The notes below the pieces were generated by a model that ran no database searches, had not been told where the DNA came from, and was given only the letters and a program-made list of their open reading frames with translations. From assembly GCF_964199755.1 (NCBI RefSeq), contig NC_133899.1, positions 28,747,446 to 28,811,445 on the forward strand: a stretch of DNA of 64,000 nucleotides, read 5' to 3'. Of this stretch, positions 17,290-31,400 are shown piece by piece (the stretch's first letter is position 1; each line of letters begins with the position of its first letter). Source of the stretch: Larus michahellis (taxonomy: Eukaryota; Chordata; Aves; Charadriiformes; Laridae). The position numbers and the translations under genes are program-made.

Positions 17290-18980
17290 TTATACTCCTT
17301 CATGCTACTTATTATATGGCCATGTAAAGCATTTTTAAGAGGGCATTTTTATGTTCCCTGGGTATATTGCAAGTCTGTAAGTTTCTCACAACCTTCCCAG
17401 AGCTGAGAAATGTGTTTTCTGGAGGAATAAATATCAGTTCTTCAGTCTAGGATGGATCTTCAGGTTCAGTCTGAATCATTGATAGAAGAATTAGCCTTTC
17501 AGTGCTTTCAAAAGCTTTGGGTTGTTTGTTTGTCTTTTAATTTATTAAAGTTTTAACTTTGCCAGGAACTGAAAGGAATGATGCAACATTGTTCTGGAGA
17601 GGAAAATTAAGAAGAAAAGAAGAATGAGTGCAGTACTTGATGACTGGCAGCTAGGGTGAAACCTTGCAGGGAGAATATCCGTGTGCATTTTGTGTCACAG
17701 ATAAGTCTAAGAACCCAGGAATTACAACAAATAATCTTTGAAGCATCCATGCAGAAAGAGCTCTTAGGCAAGCCAAAGGAGCGGCAACTAATCTTCTAAA
17801 CCATTTGGTGCACCACAGTGCTACTTCTCCAACCAGCCAGCTGCATCAGGGCAACACAGAAAATGCAGGCAGGTGAGGCTCTTACCACCCCTAAACACTG
17901 CTGCTTCTTCAAATGTTATTTTTCTTTCTCTAAATGCTGCCATATTTTCTTTACCTCAGTTTCCAGATCCACCAAAAGTGTGTTTACTCTCTTTCTTCTG
18001 ATAAAACTTGCAATGCATCTAAGAAAACATCCAGACAACAATTTAGAATTTTGCAATTAGAACAATGACTATACTATAAAATGGAGCCAGCTGTTTAACA
18101 GAAATAAGTTGGTATCTCCCAAATTCGTGCTTAATCCTGTTCTGTTACTAACTCAAGACTTTCCGGTTTAGTTTTTTGTTTGTTTTCTGTTGCATGAAGT
18201 CTCTTTTTTTTTTAGTAATTAAGACTGTTAAGTATGGTAGCAGAAATGCAAGGGTAAAGCTGTTACTGTGGTTAAATAGATATAATAGTTGTGATACAAA
18301 CAGCAGTATCTTGCTATTACTGACTGCCAGCAGCTGGAATGAGCCAGTCTGTGACTGAAAGTTACAACAGCGTTTTCTTATTGTATCAAACGTTTCTCCA
18401 CAACAGGGAAGTGAACAAACAGGCCTGGCACTAGGACTTCTAAATTTCCATCTTGATTACTAACATTTACTACTTAAAGTGATTCCCTCAAAACCAGTTG
18501 TGTAAGTTAGTGAGGTGATTCTTGCTGGCATCGGTATGCATAGTTGCTTTTCACGTAAGATTAACCCCAAACAAGCATTTTTCTTAGGTATACTTCATAT
18601 ATTATTATATCTGTACACCATGGTATAAGCTATGTTTTTTCCTTACCGGAAAAAATGTGTTTAAAAGCTGTAGGCTGTATTTGCCAATGAAAGAGAGAGA
18701 TAATTAAGGTCTTGTACCCAAAGATGCTTCTCCACAACCATCCTCAATTGGTATTTACATATGCACAGAGATGACAGGAACAGTTTCCAAAGGAACATAT
18801 ATTTTTGGTGACTAATATCACCAAACCTCTAGAGAGGAAACACTTTAAATAAACCTTATTTAAACCAGATAGTCCCACGCTGAATCAGATGTTACATTTG
18901 AGAAAGCAGTGGTCAGAGGAAGTGACTACTCAGCATGACTAATTAATACAGAACTAAATTCCCCATAGCCTTGATCTAGT
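17290..18980. other. 3' flank / intergenic, no gene seen
   Basis: AT-rich unique sequence between the last LRRC9 exon and a CR1 insertion. Small ORFs (17818-18060, 18176-18358) have no recognisable motif. Confidence 0.45.
17426..17431 (+). terminator. candidate LRRC9 poly(A) signal AATAAA
   Basis: A canonical AATAAA lies 137 nt downstream of the stop of the last LRRC9 exon. Position is the only support, since AATAAA is frequent in AT-rich DNA. Confidence 0.3.
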
Positions 18981-21362
18981 CACAGAATCACAGAATGATA
19001 GGGGTTGGAAGGGACCTCTGGAGATCATCTAGTCCAACCCCCCTGCCAGAGCAGGGTCACCAAGAGCAGGTTGCACAGGAACACGTCCAGGTGGGGTTTG
19101 AATGTCTCCAGAGTTGGAGACTCCACCAGCTCTCTGGGCAGCCTGTTCCAGTGCTCTGCCACCCTCAAAGGAAAGAAGTTCCTCCTCATGTTTAGGTGGA
19201 ACTTCCTATGTTCAAGTTTGCGCCCGTTACCTCTTGTCCTGTCCCCAGGCACCACTGAAAAGAGCCTGGCCCCATCCTCCTGACACCCATCCTTTAAGTA
19301 TTGATAAGTGTTGATAAGATCCCCCCTCAGCCGTCTTTTTTCCAGACTGAAGAGACCCAAGTCCCTCAGCCTTTCTTCATAAGAGAGGTGTTCCAGTCCC
19401 CTAATCATCTTCGTAGCCCTTTGCTGCACCCTCTCCAGCAGTTCCCTGTCCTTCTTGAACCGGGGAGCCCAGAACTGGACACAGTGCTCCAGGTGCAGCC
19501 TCACCAAGGCAGAGTAGAGGGGGAGGATGACCTCCCTCAGCCTGCTGGCCACACTCTTCTTGATGCACCCCAGGATGCCACTGGCCTTCTTGGCCACAAG
19601 GGCACATTGTTGGCTCATGGTCATCCTGTTGTCCACCAGGACTCCCAGGTCTCTTTTCCACACAGCTGCTCTCCAGCAGGTCAGCCCCCGACCTGTACTG
19701 GTGCATGGGGTTATTCCTCCCCAGGTGCAGCACCCTACACTTGCCCTTATTGAATTTCATAAGGTTCCTCTCTGCCCAGATCTCCAGCCTGTCCAGGTCT
19801 CTCTGTATGGCGGCACAGCCTTCTGGTGTGTCAGCCACCCCTCCCAGCTTTGTGTCATCAGCAAACTTGCTGAGGGTGCACTCTATCCCTTCATCCAGGT
19901 CGTTGATGAATATATTGAACAGGGCTGGACCCATACTGACCCCTGGGGAACACCACTCGTCACTGACCTCCAACTAGACTCTGTGCCCCTAATCACAACC
20001 CTCTGAGCTCTATCTTTCAACCAGTTTTCTGTCCACCCCACTGTCCATTCATCTAACCCACACTTCCTAAGCTTCCCTGTGAGGATGCTGTGGGAGACTG
20101 TGTCAAAAGCCTTGCTGAAGTCAAGGTTGGACAACATCCACTGCCCTCCCCTCATCCATCCACCCAGTCATGCCACCACAGAAGGCTATCAGATTAGTCA
20201 GACAAGATTTCCCCTTGGTGAATATGTGTTGAGTACTTCTGATAGCTTTCTTTTCCTCCACGTACTTTGAGATGACACCCAGAACAAGCTGTTCCATCAT
20301 CTTTCCAGGGATGGAGGTGAGGCTGACCAGCCTGTAGTTTCCTGGGTCTTCCCTCTTGCCCTTTTTGAAGACTGGAGTGACATTGGTCACCAGGCCTCCA
20401 GTCCTCAGGCACCTCGCCTGTTCTCCAGGACCTTTCAAAAATGATGGAGAGCAGCCCAGCAATGGCTTCTGCCAGCTCCCTCAGCACTCCCAGGTGCATC
20501 CCTTCGGGACCCATGGACTTGTGGATATCCAGTTTACTTAATTGATCTCTAACTTGATCATCCTCAACCAAGGGGAAGTTTTCCTTCATCCAGACTTTCC
20601 CTGTTACCTCCACAGTCTGGGACTCCTGAGGGCTGGGCCGAGCAGTAAAGACTGAAGCAAAGAAGGCATTCAGTAACTCCACCTTCTCCACATCCTCTGT
20701 CACCATGGCTCCTGTCTCATTCAACAGCAGGCCTACATTTCCTCTAGTTTTCCTTTTGCCTCTGATATATTTGAAGAAATCCTTCCTGTTGACCTTGACA
20801 CCCCTTGCCAGGTTTAATTCCAAGGAGGCCTTGCCTTTCCTCATTTCATCCCTGCATACTCTGACAGCATTCTTGTAATCTTCCCAAGTGGTCAGTCCCT
20901 TCTTCCCCTTGCTGTAAACTCCCTTCTTCCACTTGAGCTTTTTCAGAAGCTCCCTGCTCAAGCATGCAGGTCTCCTGTGTCCCTTGCCTGATTTCTTGCT
21001 CTTAGGGGTGCACCGATCCTGAGCTTGGAGAAAGTGGTATTTGAATATCAACCAGGTCTCTTCAGCCCCCCTACCTTCCAGAGCCGTAGCCCATGGCATC
21101 TCTCCAAGCAGTTTCTTGAAGAGGTCAAAGTTAGCCCTCCTGAAGTCCAAGGCTGCAATCCTACTTGTTGTTTTGTGCATAATACCCACGATCCTGAACT
21201 CTGCCTTCTCGTGATCACTACAGCCAAGGCTGCCCCCAACCTTAATGTCCTCCACCAGTCCCTCTTTGTTTGTCAGTACTAGGTCCAGTAGCACTCCTCT
21301 CCTTGTTGGCTCCTGCACCACCTGAGTCAAACAGTTATCATCACCCTCTTCACAGGACTGGA
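18981..21362 (-). mobile_element. CR1 LINE, 5'-truncated, with broken endonuclease/RT ORF
   Basis: Minus-strand CR1 non-LTR retrotransposon. Its 3' end (low coordinate) is two copies of ATTCTGTG in element sense at 18981-18996. Going 5' to 3' on the minus strand, translations give the end of the endonuclease domain (G-C-S-D-H-E-K at about 21205-21225), the linker and the reverse transcriptase. The RT includes D-F-S-K-A-F-D-T-V, S-G-V-P-Q-G-S and the catalytic F-A-D-D at 19854-19865. The C-terminal R-V-Q-Q-R-A-T region follows. The reading frame is split into at least three pieces (21330-20194, then about 20155-19883, 19973-19401 and 19663-19025), so it is dead. The 5' part, including most of the endonuclease, is missing. 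Long surviving ORFs suggest a fairly recent insertion. The 5' border is approximate. Confidence 0.95.
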
Positions 21363-24300
21363 TTCTATCTTAACTGCACACTGTCCAGGATCCTTTTAGA
21401 GGTTCTTCTGTTTTACTTAAAAAGTGCGGGTTTTTTCTGGCTTAAAACAGCATGTATGACTCCATCCCCATGTTATAGATTGATTTTCACAGATTAAAAA
21501 ACCAACAAATGGAGACCATATATTTTTAAATAACATAGAAGAGATGCTGTAGCAAGCATCCTCTACCAGTAGCTAGGTCTGCATTTCTTCACATACCACA
21601 TGTGTTCTTTGATCTTTTCCCCTTTCTCTCAGCTTGTTGAAACATTACAAAACTATGTATAGTGTCTGGGTGTTCCAGTTTAATCTTACTTTTTATTAAA
21701 TCCAACATGCTAAAATTAGAACACCACCACTAAGGCACCCAGATAGTAATAAAAAAAAATGTTTGTCTCTGATTAAGCAACACTAGTCACATTATCCCAT
21801 GTTAGATGAAGTAATGTTTTAGGACAAATCGGCCCCTTCTTTAATCCTTCCCCTCATGGCATCTCTTCAGGCAGAGTTAAAGCTATTCAGATGTCTTAAC
21901 AGCCTAATTCTTACCTTACTGTGGTTATATTTCTTTGAAGCATTACCTTCCCTAAACTTTTTAACTTATTTGTAGCATCTCTTAGCATCAGCTGTTACTG
22001 ATATTTACCTATTATTTTATATTTTTATTTTATTCTATTAATAATGAGAAATTTTGCACACAGCCCTAAAGTAAAAATGAAACACGAATGTTGTTATGAG
22101 ATACTTTTCATTATTTCTGTCTACAGCATCAGTCTTTAATCAGTACTTATTTTTTGAACTTCACGGAAGATTCACTGGTTCATCAAAGCAGGAAGACTAC
22201 AGTAATCATTTAAGCTAAATTTATAGTTGTATTCCATCACCAGAAAAGATAGGAACCCATGCATTTCTTCATTAATCTTTGGTAGTCAAAGAGTTAGTTT
22301 TTATGGTAATGTAAGTTCAACTCTGACTGTGTATCTATGTAGGAAGGAAGCTCCTAGTTTCCTGAGTCCAAATAGTTTTAAGGCTTTAAGTTTGCTTCAG
22401 GTCATTTGACAATGCTCTTTCAATGCCCAAAGTCAGCCCACTGTCCTTTCCTCCATGGATATTCAAGGTACCATGCAGCTACGACATTTCTTAGGACAGC
22501 TAACATTCAATTAACAATTTTATGCTAGTGAGCCACTACAACATATGGAAACGCTGTATGAAAATTAGCCATGTAGGTCACAGGGTGAGTGGTTGGTGGA
22601 CGCCTATTAGGACAGTTACCCTTTGGAGGTTTTTTTGCCTTAGGTTTGTGTGTGACCTAGTTAATCATAACACTTGTGTGTGATTTTTATTAGTAACTTA
22701 AATTTGCTGCCAACTAATTTATTCAAGTGCAGTCTACGTACAATACATATATTTCCCTTGAAAGTTTAAAGCGCGTGTATTTTTCCTTTGTTACGATCAG
22801 GAGGAGAAACAACTCACACAGGAACGCAAAGCTCTTAAAAGACAAGGTTTCAGCTCATTTTACTTCAAAAAGTAACAAATGGATTTTCTTGAATTTTCCC
22901 ATTCTATTAGAGAGCTAGTAATGCACTGTTTAATGTACAAAAGGAGTCTGAACCCTTGCTTAATGTGCAAAACAACTTCGCTTTACCACTGGAGTCTCTA
23001 CTACATTCCCACGCTTAAAACAGAACATCACATTTGTTTGTCTTTCTGAATATTAAGATCTTCCAGGCTTCATTTTGTTCAGTTTTAAATATTATAGTTA
23101 TAAATTATATTTCAATAGAAGGCAAATTCTACCAAAAAAATATGATTAAAAAAAGATAATTTGCACTTGAAAGGAAACACCTGTGTTTTAGAGCATTGGC
23201 TTTTTATCCTTTGATGGCACAAAGCAGTAGGTGGTCACTCCATCCATCAGCTGCTTGTAGATGAGAGTGATAATAAGATAATATGTTACTATCTTACCAG
23301 TTCTTTTAGGTCACATTCTGGGACACATGCTCCCTAGTATCAGGTCAGTACTGTTTTCATGGTACCACTGCTGAACAGGGTTAAATGCTTTCTCCTTATA
23401 CAAAAAAATCAACAAGTTAGATTGGAGTTAAAAGATGCAACAGGATGCCTACGAACCACTAATGGTATATTTCTCTTCTTGTCATTTGTGAACCACCTGT
23501 TAATACGGGGAATACGATAGTTGATTTTCAGTGGGATTAAAACTAGTAAAATATTTAAGCCTCACAGGGTTAACAGAGCAATACCTGGGTATATTTACAA
23601 TGCTGATCCTAAGGGAATTCAGTATTTCATCTTCTTTGTAAATAATCTCTTCTTCGTAAATAATCTCTTCTTCATAAGACAAAAAAAAATCTGAAAATGC
23701 TTGTAGAGGAATGTACTGAAGTACATAGTGAAATCTTGGCTTGGCTGTGTTAGCAGTAGAGCTCCAAGTTACTTAAGCGAAGTCCTGATTTCATCCATGA
23801 AGGGTACATAACAAAGTTATTGTCATGGAAGTGCATGACTGGACTGAATGTCATGTTATTAATGTATTAAATATGTATTATTATGATTATTCTCTAAATT
23901 AAAGGATACTTTTTAAAACAAACTCTCAGTGGTTTGACTTGGAATTGTTTCTTGCCTTTCCACATTAAATCAACCGTAAGAGTCAAAAGTGCTGTGAAAA
24001 TTAGAGAAATTCTGGGGAAAAAAAAATCTTCCTACAGATTACTCCACAGACTTGAGTGGTGTTACTGACGGGATAATTTGGCCATTTGAACTTTTATTTT
24101 AACACACTGATTGTGAATGTATAATGAATATGAAATATCGATTCCGTAATGAAATTATTTAATTCAGTGAAGCAACCATTTGCACACGTGCAGAATATTT
24201 GGATCTTGTGGGAATCAGAGATCCCTTTGGCTTTTTCTGTTTTCACTCACCCTGGTATAAATCAGCAATAAAATCTCAGAATTCTGTTGACAAGAAGTCT

Positions 24301-24989
24301 GAATTCATTATAATTTCTTCAGATTTGCACTGGAAAAACAGAGGGCAGAGGCTGATCTCTCCACCTTTATTAGGTACTGGGTTGGTCTTTTTTCCAAGAG
24401 CTTTATGGCCGGAATTAATTACTCTTCCTTTTTACTAAACTGGGAAAATATCATGGGTTATATTATAATGAATTAAGTAAGTCTCAGATCAAGGTTTTAT
24501 GCTGGTAAATTTGCTATGCATTATTTTGTTTTGCTGTTCAGAAACACAGTTTTAGATAATCACAAAAATTGCTACTTCCCTATAATCGATGCGCTTACTG
24601 TACCTATAGAGCCTTTCTCACATATATCTGTGTGTGAACGGACACAAGGAATAGCAATGAAACTACATCTGAATGTAATTATGGACTTTATTATTCCATC
24701 TATTTTTAAAAAAATACCTTTCACTTTTCATATGTTTTTAAAAATATAGGGGTTTGGGGATAGCGTATCAGCATACATAGGGTCTTAAAAATACACTGGT
24801 ATACAAAACTATAACGATGTTATATATCTGCTGATTTCTCATAAAATTATAAGTATTTTAAAAGTAAATGTTGATAACTTATCATGCTAGTATGAAATGA
24901 AAATTCTTAGAAGACTTTAAAGTACTATCCCTAATGTAAGAGCTTACTTCCAGACTTGATAAATTTTTCATTACATTCACTTTGCCTAT
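21363..24989. other. intergenic, no gene seen
   Basis: AT-rich unique DNA with no exon or RNA gene recognised. It contains an 18-bp tandem duplication, listed separately. Confidence 0.45.
23638..23673. repeat. 18-bp unit tandem duplication
   Basis: GTAAATAATCTCTTCTTC occurs twice in a row (23638-23655 and 23656-23673). It accounts for the repetitive E-E-E-I-I-Y peptide of a small minus-strand ORF, which is therefore not a gene. Confidence 0.9.
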
Positions 24990-25458
24990 CATAGAATCAT
25001 AGAATCGTCTAGGTTGGAAGGGACCTTTCAGATCATCTAGTCCAACTGTTAACCTAAGACTGACAAAAACCATCACTAAACCATGTCTCTAAGCGCCATG
25101 TCTACACGTCTCAAATACTTCCAGGGATGGCGACTCCACCACTTGCCTGGGCAGCCTGTTCCAATGCTTGACAACCCTTTTGGTGAAGAAATTTTTCCTA
25201 ATATCCAATCTAAACCTCCCCTGGCGCAACCTGGGGCCATTTTCTCTTATCCTATCACCTGTTACTTGGGAGAAGAGACTGACCCCCACCTCTCTACACC
25301 CTCCTTTCAGGTAGTTGTAGAGAGCGATAAGGTCGCCCTTCAACCTCCTTTTCTCCAGGCTAAGAGACTTATTCTCCAGACCCCTCGCCAGCTTTGTTGC
25401 CCTTCTCTGGACCCGCTCGAGCACCTCAATGTCTTTTTTGTAGTGAGGGGACACATGT
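24990..25458 (-). mobile_element. CR1 LINE 3' fragment
   Basis: The 3' end is two ATTCTATG octamers in element sense (24990-25005). The minus-strand translation from about 25454 gives the terminal part of CR1 ORF2: [17 protein letters not shown], then W-N-R-L-P-R. The frame stays open for 121 codons, but this is only the last few hundred bases of the element. It differs from the 18981 copy, so it is a separate insertion. Confidence 0.95.
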
Positions 25459-28400
25459 CAGGCCAAATGAAATTACTACTAGAGTTACTGTGGGTTTTTT
25501 TAATTTAATAATTTGAGTTTCTATGCTTAATTTGGAAGCCATCATCAAATTTCTATGAATTGTATGATTTAATTTTGACAATTAAGAGATGATTATACTC
25601 ATCAACTCAAACAAACAATACTTTGTTTGTTTCTCCTAGGTGATTTGAAAGAGGGATTACTATTAATTATACTTAGAAATAGATGGCGGGCAGCAAGCGT
25701 GAAGATTGTTACCAAACCACAGACACTCAGGTTGTGGTCAGATCCCCTTTCTGGCTGGTAAGTTGTCTTTGTCTGGCGTGCGGTTTGCAGGACAGCCACG
25801 AGGTGTCTTTGTTGTACTGCTGATTTTCTACATCAGAGCTACCAAGACAGGCCATGAGTACACAGGGTGACAGGGACTCCCCCCTCACTTCAGCCGGGCT
25901 ATGGCAGATCTGCACCAGAATAAACCGAAGATTTAAATCCTATTCTTGAAATTTTAAGGCAAGGAAAGACCACTTGCAGTGTTGGCAGAGCTCAACGCGT
26001 GTCTGTGAGAGCAGCACAGCCTTTGGGTCAGATGCGTTTTGCTTTCTGATTAATTTGGAGCCCTGACTTCTTGTGAAATGGGTCTGGGTGTGACTCCTGG
26101 TTTTTGTACAGACACCTTGGATCACATTGCATCTAAAGGTCACTGCCTGGCTGTCACCTGCTAGCAGTTAGGTTTTGTTCATCGCAGGAGAGCTAGAGGG
26201 ACCTGAAAAAGGACACAGTAATGTCAGGGAAAACAGTTTGTACCTCTAAGGTGAGCCCAAAGCAGAGAGAGGAGTACAGGTGTAGCTGATGGAGGCAGAG
26301 GAACGAAACAAAACAGAAGATAGCCCCTTATGGGTGGACTGGTTGTAAAAGTACTATGTGGAGGAAAAAGCAGGACTGCTCATGCAGCATGTGGTACTCA
26401 CGGCCTTGCGTTATTGATCTCCGTACAAGGTCAGTCCCAGCCCTCCACAGACAACAACTCAATTTTAAGGCAAGAATTAACAGTTGGCCTTAGCTAGGGA
26501 TAAGGGGCGAGGAAAGGGATGAGAGTGGGCACAGACAGCTCTCTGCAGAGACTGCTCAGTGCAGTTTTTTGCTCTTGTGCTCTACACGTCATTTTCGACC
26601 CTACAGAAAGCCCCTTGTAAAACCCTGAGTAGAAATATCCTGTGCCTTAAAGAAGCCAAAGTTTTTTAGAGGACCTGGAGCTTCTGTGAGCTTCTCCATT
26701 TGAGATGGAGAGCATTGCTCTGCCAGCCTGTTACAGGTGAATGGCTTTCATTTCTCTAGGCTGTAAAAGCACAATGTGGTGAACATGACATTAGAAATAG
26801 GTGTGTACCCCCTATAGATTTGCTTCTTTTTAATCGTCTGAACTTATCTATGCTTGTGTGTAATAGTCTTTCAAATTTCCATCTCTTTCAGGGATTTTAA
26901 ATTCCACCTTTGCCTATTTCCAGGGCGTTTTTCAGTGTAGAATTTTATAATGGAAGCATATTTCTCTTTGGGGGGCTAACTGCACTCCATTTAAACACAC
27001 TTTCAGTCTCTCCTGGTCTAGCAAAAAATTTCCTTTGTGAATAACAGTATAATTAAAGATAGTTAAATGCAGAAGCACCATAAGTATACAGGGCATTCAC
27101 ATTACAAAGCTTTTAGAAGAGGTCTTCGTGTCTAGAAGACATAGTTAAAACGCTGGAGCATCTATGTGAGTTCCAGGAAATACAGATTCAAGCCACAAGA
27201 AGTTTTTTAGTGTTTAGGTATTGTCTCCCAGAATTAAGTCGAAAGATTTAATAACATTTTGTTTGCTTTTGATTCACACTCCTTGCACACAAAGAGTTTC
27301 ACTAGCAAAGTGTGGCAAAGGGGCTGCAGCAGGACACAGATAGAAACCTTGAGGCTGTGGTCCTCTTTCTGTGCTTCTGCCTTATTAAACACTGGTTTTC
27401 TGGTATAAAATTCAAGGTTATTTTGAGATTCTCTAATTGATGTTGGAGTGCACAGGACGATGGTGGTCTTGACCTATTTACATTCATGACAAGCAGCTCC
27501 ACCTCAGCCTTTGCAGTGGAGAGGCATTAGTGGGGTATCATCGCTCCCAAACTTGGCAGTGTAGACCCAGACATAAGTGGTCAAACAGCAGGAAGACTAT
27601 ACTTAGTTTACTGACAAGAAGAGGGATAAACCTTCAAGTAAAATCCCAGACAAGGATTTAAAGGCTTGCAGTAGAGCCATGATCAGTTCTTTGGCTGGAT
27701 GCACCCAGGATTGTCTGTATTTACCTATCAATCTCTTTTGTGGGAAGAGTCTCAGAAGAAAGCAAGCCTTCTCGGAGCATCTTTGTTGAATCTCGCTCAG
27801 CGGGAATGGCACTGCCTCTGCATACACCGGTACTGAATTTGGCCCAGTGAACTGTAGCAGTGCTACAGCAAGGAAGTTTTGATCCCATATATGCATTGAA
27901 ATCAATGGGATGTTTTGCCTGATCAAAGGATGCAGGAGCGGCCTTTAGCTTTTTTCTGACTCCTGACTCTAAAGAACAGTGAAGCCTCTCTTTAGTATAA
28001 ACACCATTCGCATCCAGGCTTATTGCATACATTCCCTGTAAAATACAAAATGAAAGCTTAGAGCCTGAAGAACACAGGCAGATCTGCTACAGAGGCCTCG
28101 CTTCTGCAGCTGTCCCCGAGGCAGAACTCTGAATGCAGGAGCCTTTGTCTATTGCCTTCTTACTTAATTTTGTATAAAGTTGATTGTCAAAAAAAAGTAA
28201 ACAAAACTTTGAATCTCCCCATCCGTGCATGCGTGCAGACATTTAAAAAGTATTGGTGCTGCACCATTTCAATAGCTTTTGCCTGCAAAGTGTCACACTT
28301 TTCATCTACCATTTAATTCTTCTAAATGGATGTTACTTTTTTTCCCATTATGGATCTCCACTGCTTCTATGAAACATTATTTGCATAAAAGGAACTGAAT

Positions 28401-31400
28401 AATTGATGGGGGATGTGAGCAAGAGCTAGCACGCAGCTTGGTAGGGGTTTGCTGGTAATCCCAGCGAGTCCAACACATGGCTCATAGCTTGTTTAATGGG
28501 ATGGAAACTGACAGGGTTTCCTTGTACCTCCGCTACAGAACTCATCGCTGCTGCATGACCTCCTTGTACTTAGCTACTTCTCTTGTTGATCTCGCTGCTC
28601 TTTTCCTCCATTAACGGGAGAATTTCTAAAGGAAGTGATACAGTATGCTACAATTTGTGTTCACCGTACACCATCAAATAGTACCGCATTTGAGGTCTGG
28701 CAGGCTTATTCTATTGTTTTTATAAAACAAAAAGGAACAAAAATTTTAAATGGATCATAATATTAAAGGCAAAGCCTAGGAACAGCTTTCATTTACAAGT
28801 TTGTTTGATCTTGAATTCAAACCTGAGTTTGATCTTTGGGCTAGGTGGGGGAGTGGGGTCCACATTAAGATTTTTTTGTTGGAAAAATTCTATTAAGTAA
28901 AACTCACACTATGCAGATTTTTTGCTACTGTTCCATAACAGAAGTCTTATACCGAAAGTCTTCCTCATTTTAGATGTCTACATTTAGTGGGATGACTGTC
29001 AGAATGAATCTCTCCATTTCTGAAAACAGAAAAAGCCATAGAACTAATATATCTCGTAAATAAAACAAGTTTGGCAGTTGTCTGAAAAATTATCTAAAAA
29101 TAAACTAAAATTAAATAATTTTCCTTTCAGAGCTTTCCACATTTCTAAAGCATATACTCTTTTAACGATAAGCATCAGTATTAGGAGAGCCTGGAAACAG
29201 CTGGAACGATTAGTATTTTGTTTGGTGAGGAAGCCGCCGCAGCTGCTCTGACAAGCAAGCTGCCATTTTCCGTGTAATCACTTTTGATTCTAAAGCGCTT
29301 GCTTTGCTTTTAACTTTCTGCAAATCCCTCTTGATATTTCTCTTTTTAAAGTCGATGCATTTCCATATGCCCACAAAATTTTCCTTGACAATTCAGCGTG
29401 CTGTTCGGAATGACTTTCCTTATTCCTGTTGGGTGATTTGTGAAGCGAGGCGGCTTTGTTTGTTAAATGTACATGTACGTAATGTAAAACACACTTAATT
29501 TCCTCAGCCACTGCACAGATGTTTTTGCGCTGAAAGGAGACTCAAAGTTTTGCTGATTTAATTAACTTTTCTTTTTCTCCCATTTGTAAAGCAATTTCTT
29601 AAGAACCCCTCCTATTCCTGATAAATATGTTATTCCATGGTTCAAGCGTTACTCTGAGAAAGAAATAGTTTTCATGTTCTCTGAAGAGAAGTATTTAAGA
29701 ATAAAAAAAAATTTTAGAAAGAAAATCGTGAAAATAACTGATCCAGATGCTTCTGTTCATTATGCCACTTTCTGTCTTCAGAACTGCGCCTGATGTTTTT
29801 GGGGGAAAAAGCTTTCTGCAACGAAAAGCTAGTGCATGACACATTTTGTTAATGTCTCAATATTTTATTCCTCAAAATGTTTTACACATGCTTTTTCTAG
29901 TCTCATAAAAATAAGTAGCAAACAAATATATATCAGTAGCATTTTTAAATTTCACTTCTTATTCCCTCCCATCAATTTGGCTGAAAACAGGTATTTGCAA
30001 ACACTGGTAGCCTAATTTCTTATGGCCTTTCATTTTTTATGAAGTGTTTTCAAAAGACTTCAATCAACCTTAATGGTGCGTTTTTAGTTAAGGAAACAGA
30101 ATGGAGAGAAGTCAATTTAAGCTCCCCAATGAACAAGTGTGTACAGAAAAAAAAAGCCATAAATGGGTTTAGAAAACAGAGCCAGCACAAGCAAAATGCA
30201 GCGAGCAGAGCGCTCAGGGAAGCCAAGATATAATGGAAAGAGTAAAATACTGCAGAGCTTTTTAAACTATATACAATTGGAACAATGGACTGGACCCAGA
30301 CATCTATGTTGAACTGTTAGAAGATAGGTGAAAAGCAAGCTGCAATTCTGTAACCGGGGCTAGAGAATACTAGAATGGAAGGGCTTAAAGCTGAAGCAAA
30401 TGAATGCGGGGTAGTTTAGCAGCATAGAAATCAAGTCAAAATTGGCATATTTCACTGTTTAATGTACCATGTGAAGAACCATCTCCTGGCTTTCTGTATT
30501 AAAAGACTATTAGTAGCAGCCCCCTTAATGAAGCTGCTTTTATGCCACCTGTGAAATAATAATACCTTTTTTTGCACACCTATTTTTACCAAAATACTTT
30601 AAAAGCATTGGGTAATTAAGTAATGTAGCCTCTGTGAGAATACATTACATATCTACAAAATATATAAAATAGAATTACACCTGGGAAACTATTACCCAGC
30701 GATTGTTTAATTGTCTCCCATTATCGAAACATGGCACTAATAATACATATAACATATTTTTCCAAAGCATCACAGCCTCACTGGTAAAAGGGTAACTACA
30801 TAAATATTAAAAATCCAAAGACTGAAATAATTCAGTCCTGCTAAACCAGATTGATGCCTGCTCTCGGTTGTCTGGGCCCCACCGCCTCTTTGAAACAAAC
30901 TACTGTACAGGGTACCAGCAATTATTACCACTTGTATCGTAGTGTATCAGTTTATGCTTCGCTTTTACGCGTGCTTACAGTTGAGTGCAATTGTTTTTAA
31001 TGTCTGCCTTACAATACGATTCAATCCATTTGGGTAGCTTAATGCAAAGATTTCGTAACGTACACAGGGATGAGTAGCACTAAGGCAACGAACATAGTAC
31101 TCATTATTCTTTTAACGGGAATGTCAACAAGAAGAGGAATTAGAGAGGAAATAGTTGTAACTCCAAAAGAACATCTGACTAACCACTACAGATGACATGT
31201 TTTTTCCCTTTTTATCCTCTTCATGATCCATAAAGCAGGATTTTTCCAAAACAATTAATTTGGTTGCCAAACCCTTCTTAATTCTAAGGAGATTTAAAAC
31301 TCATCTACTTGGAGTCTGTCTCATGGAGCTAGACCCACAACCGGATTACAAGCTACTCCATCATATGGCTGTTGTTAGCCCAGTTGCTGCTATGTGGTAC

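Noticed and set aside
19301-20006. Plus-strand ORFs of 150-159 codons
   Set aside because: Antisense shadows of the minus-strand CR1 reverse transcriptase.
23500-23682. Small ORF with repeated E-E-E-I-I-Y
   Set aside because: Produced by an 18-bp tandem duplication.
27603-28032. Overlapping minus ORFs of 103 and 107 codons
   Set aside because: Two frames open at once, no recognisable domain and no splice-site support. Left as unexplained noncoding sequence.
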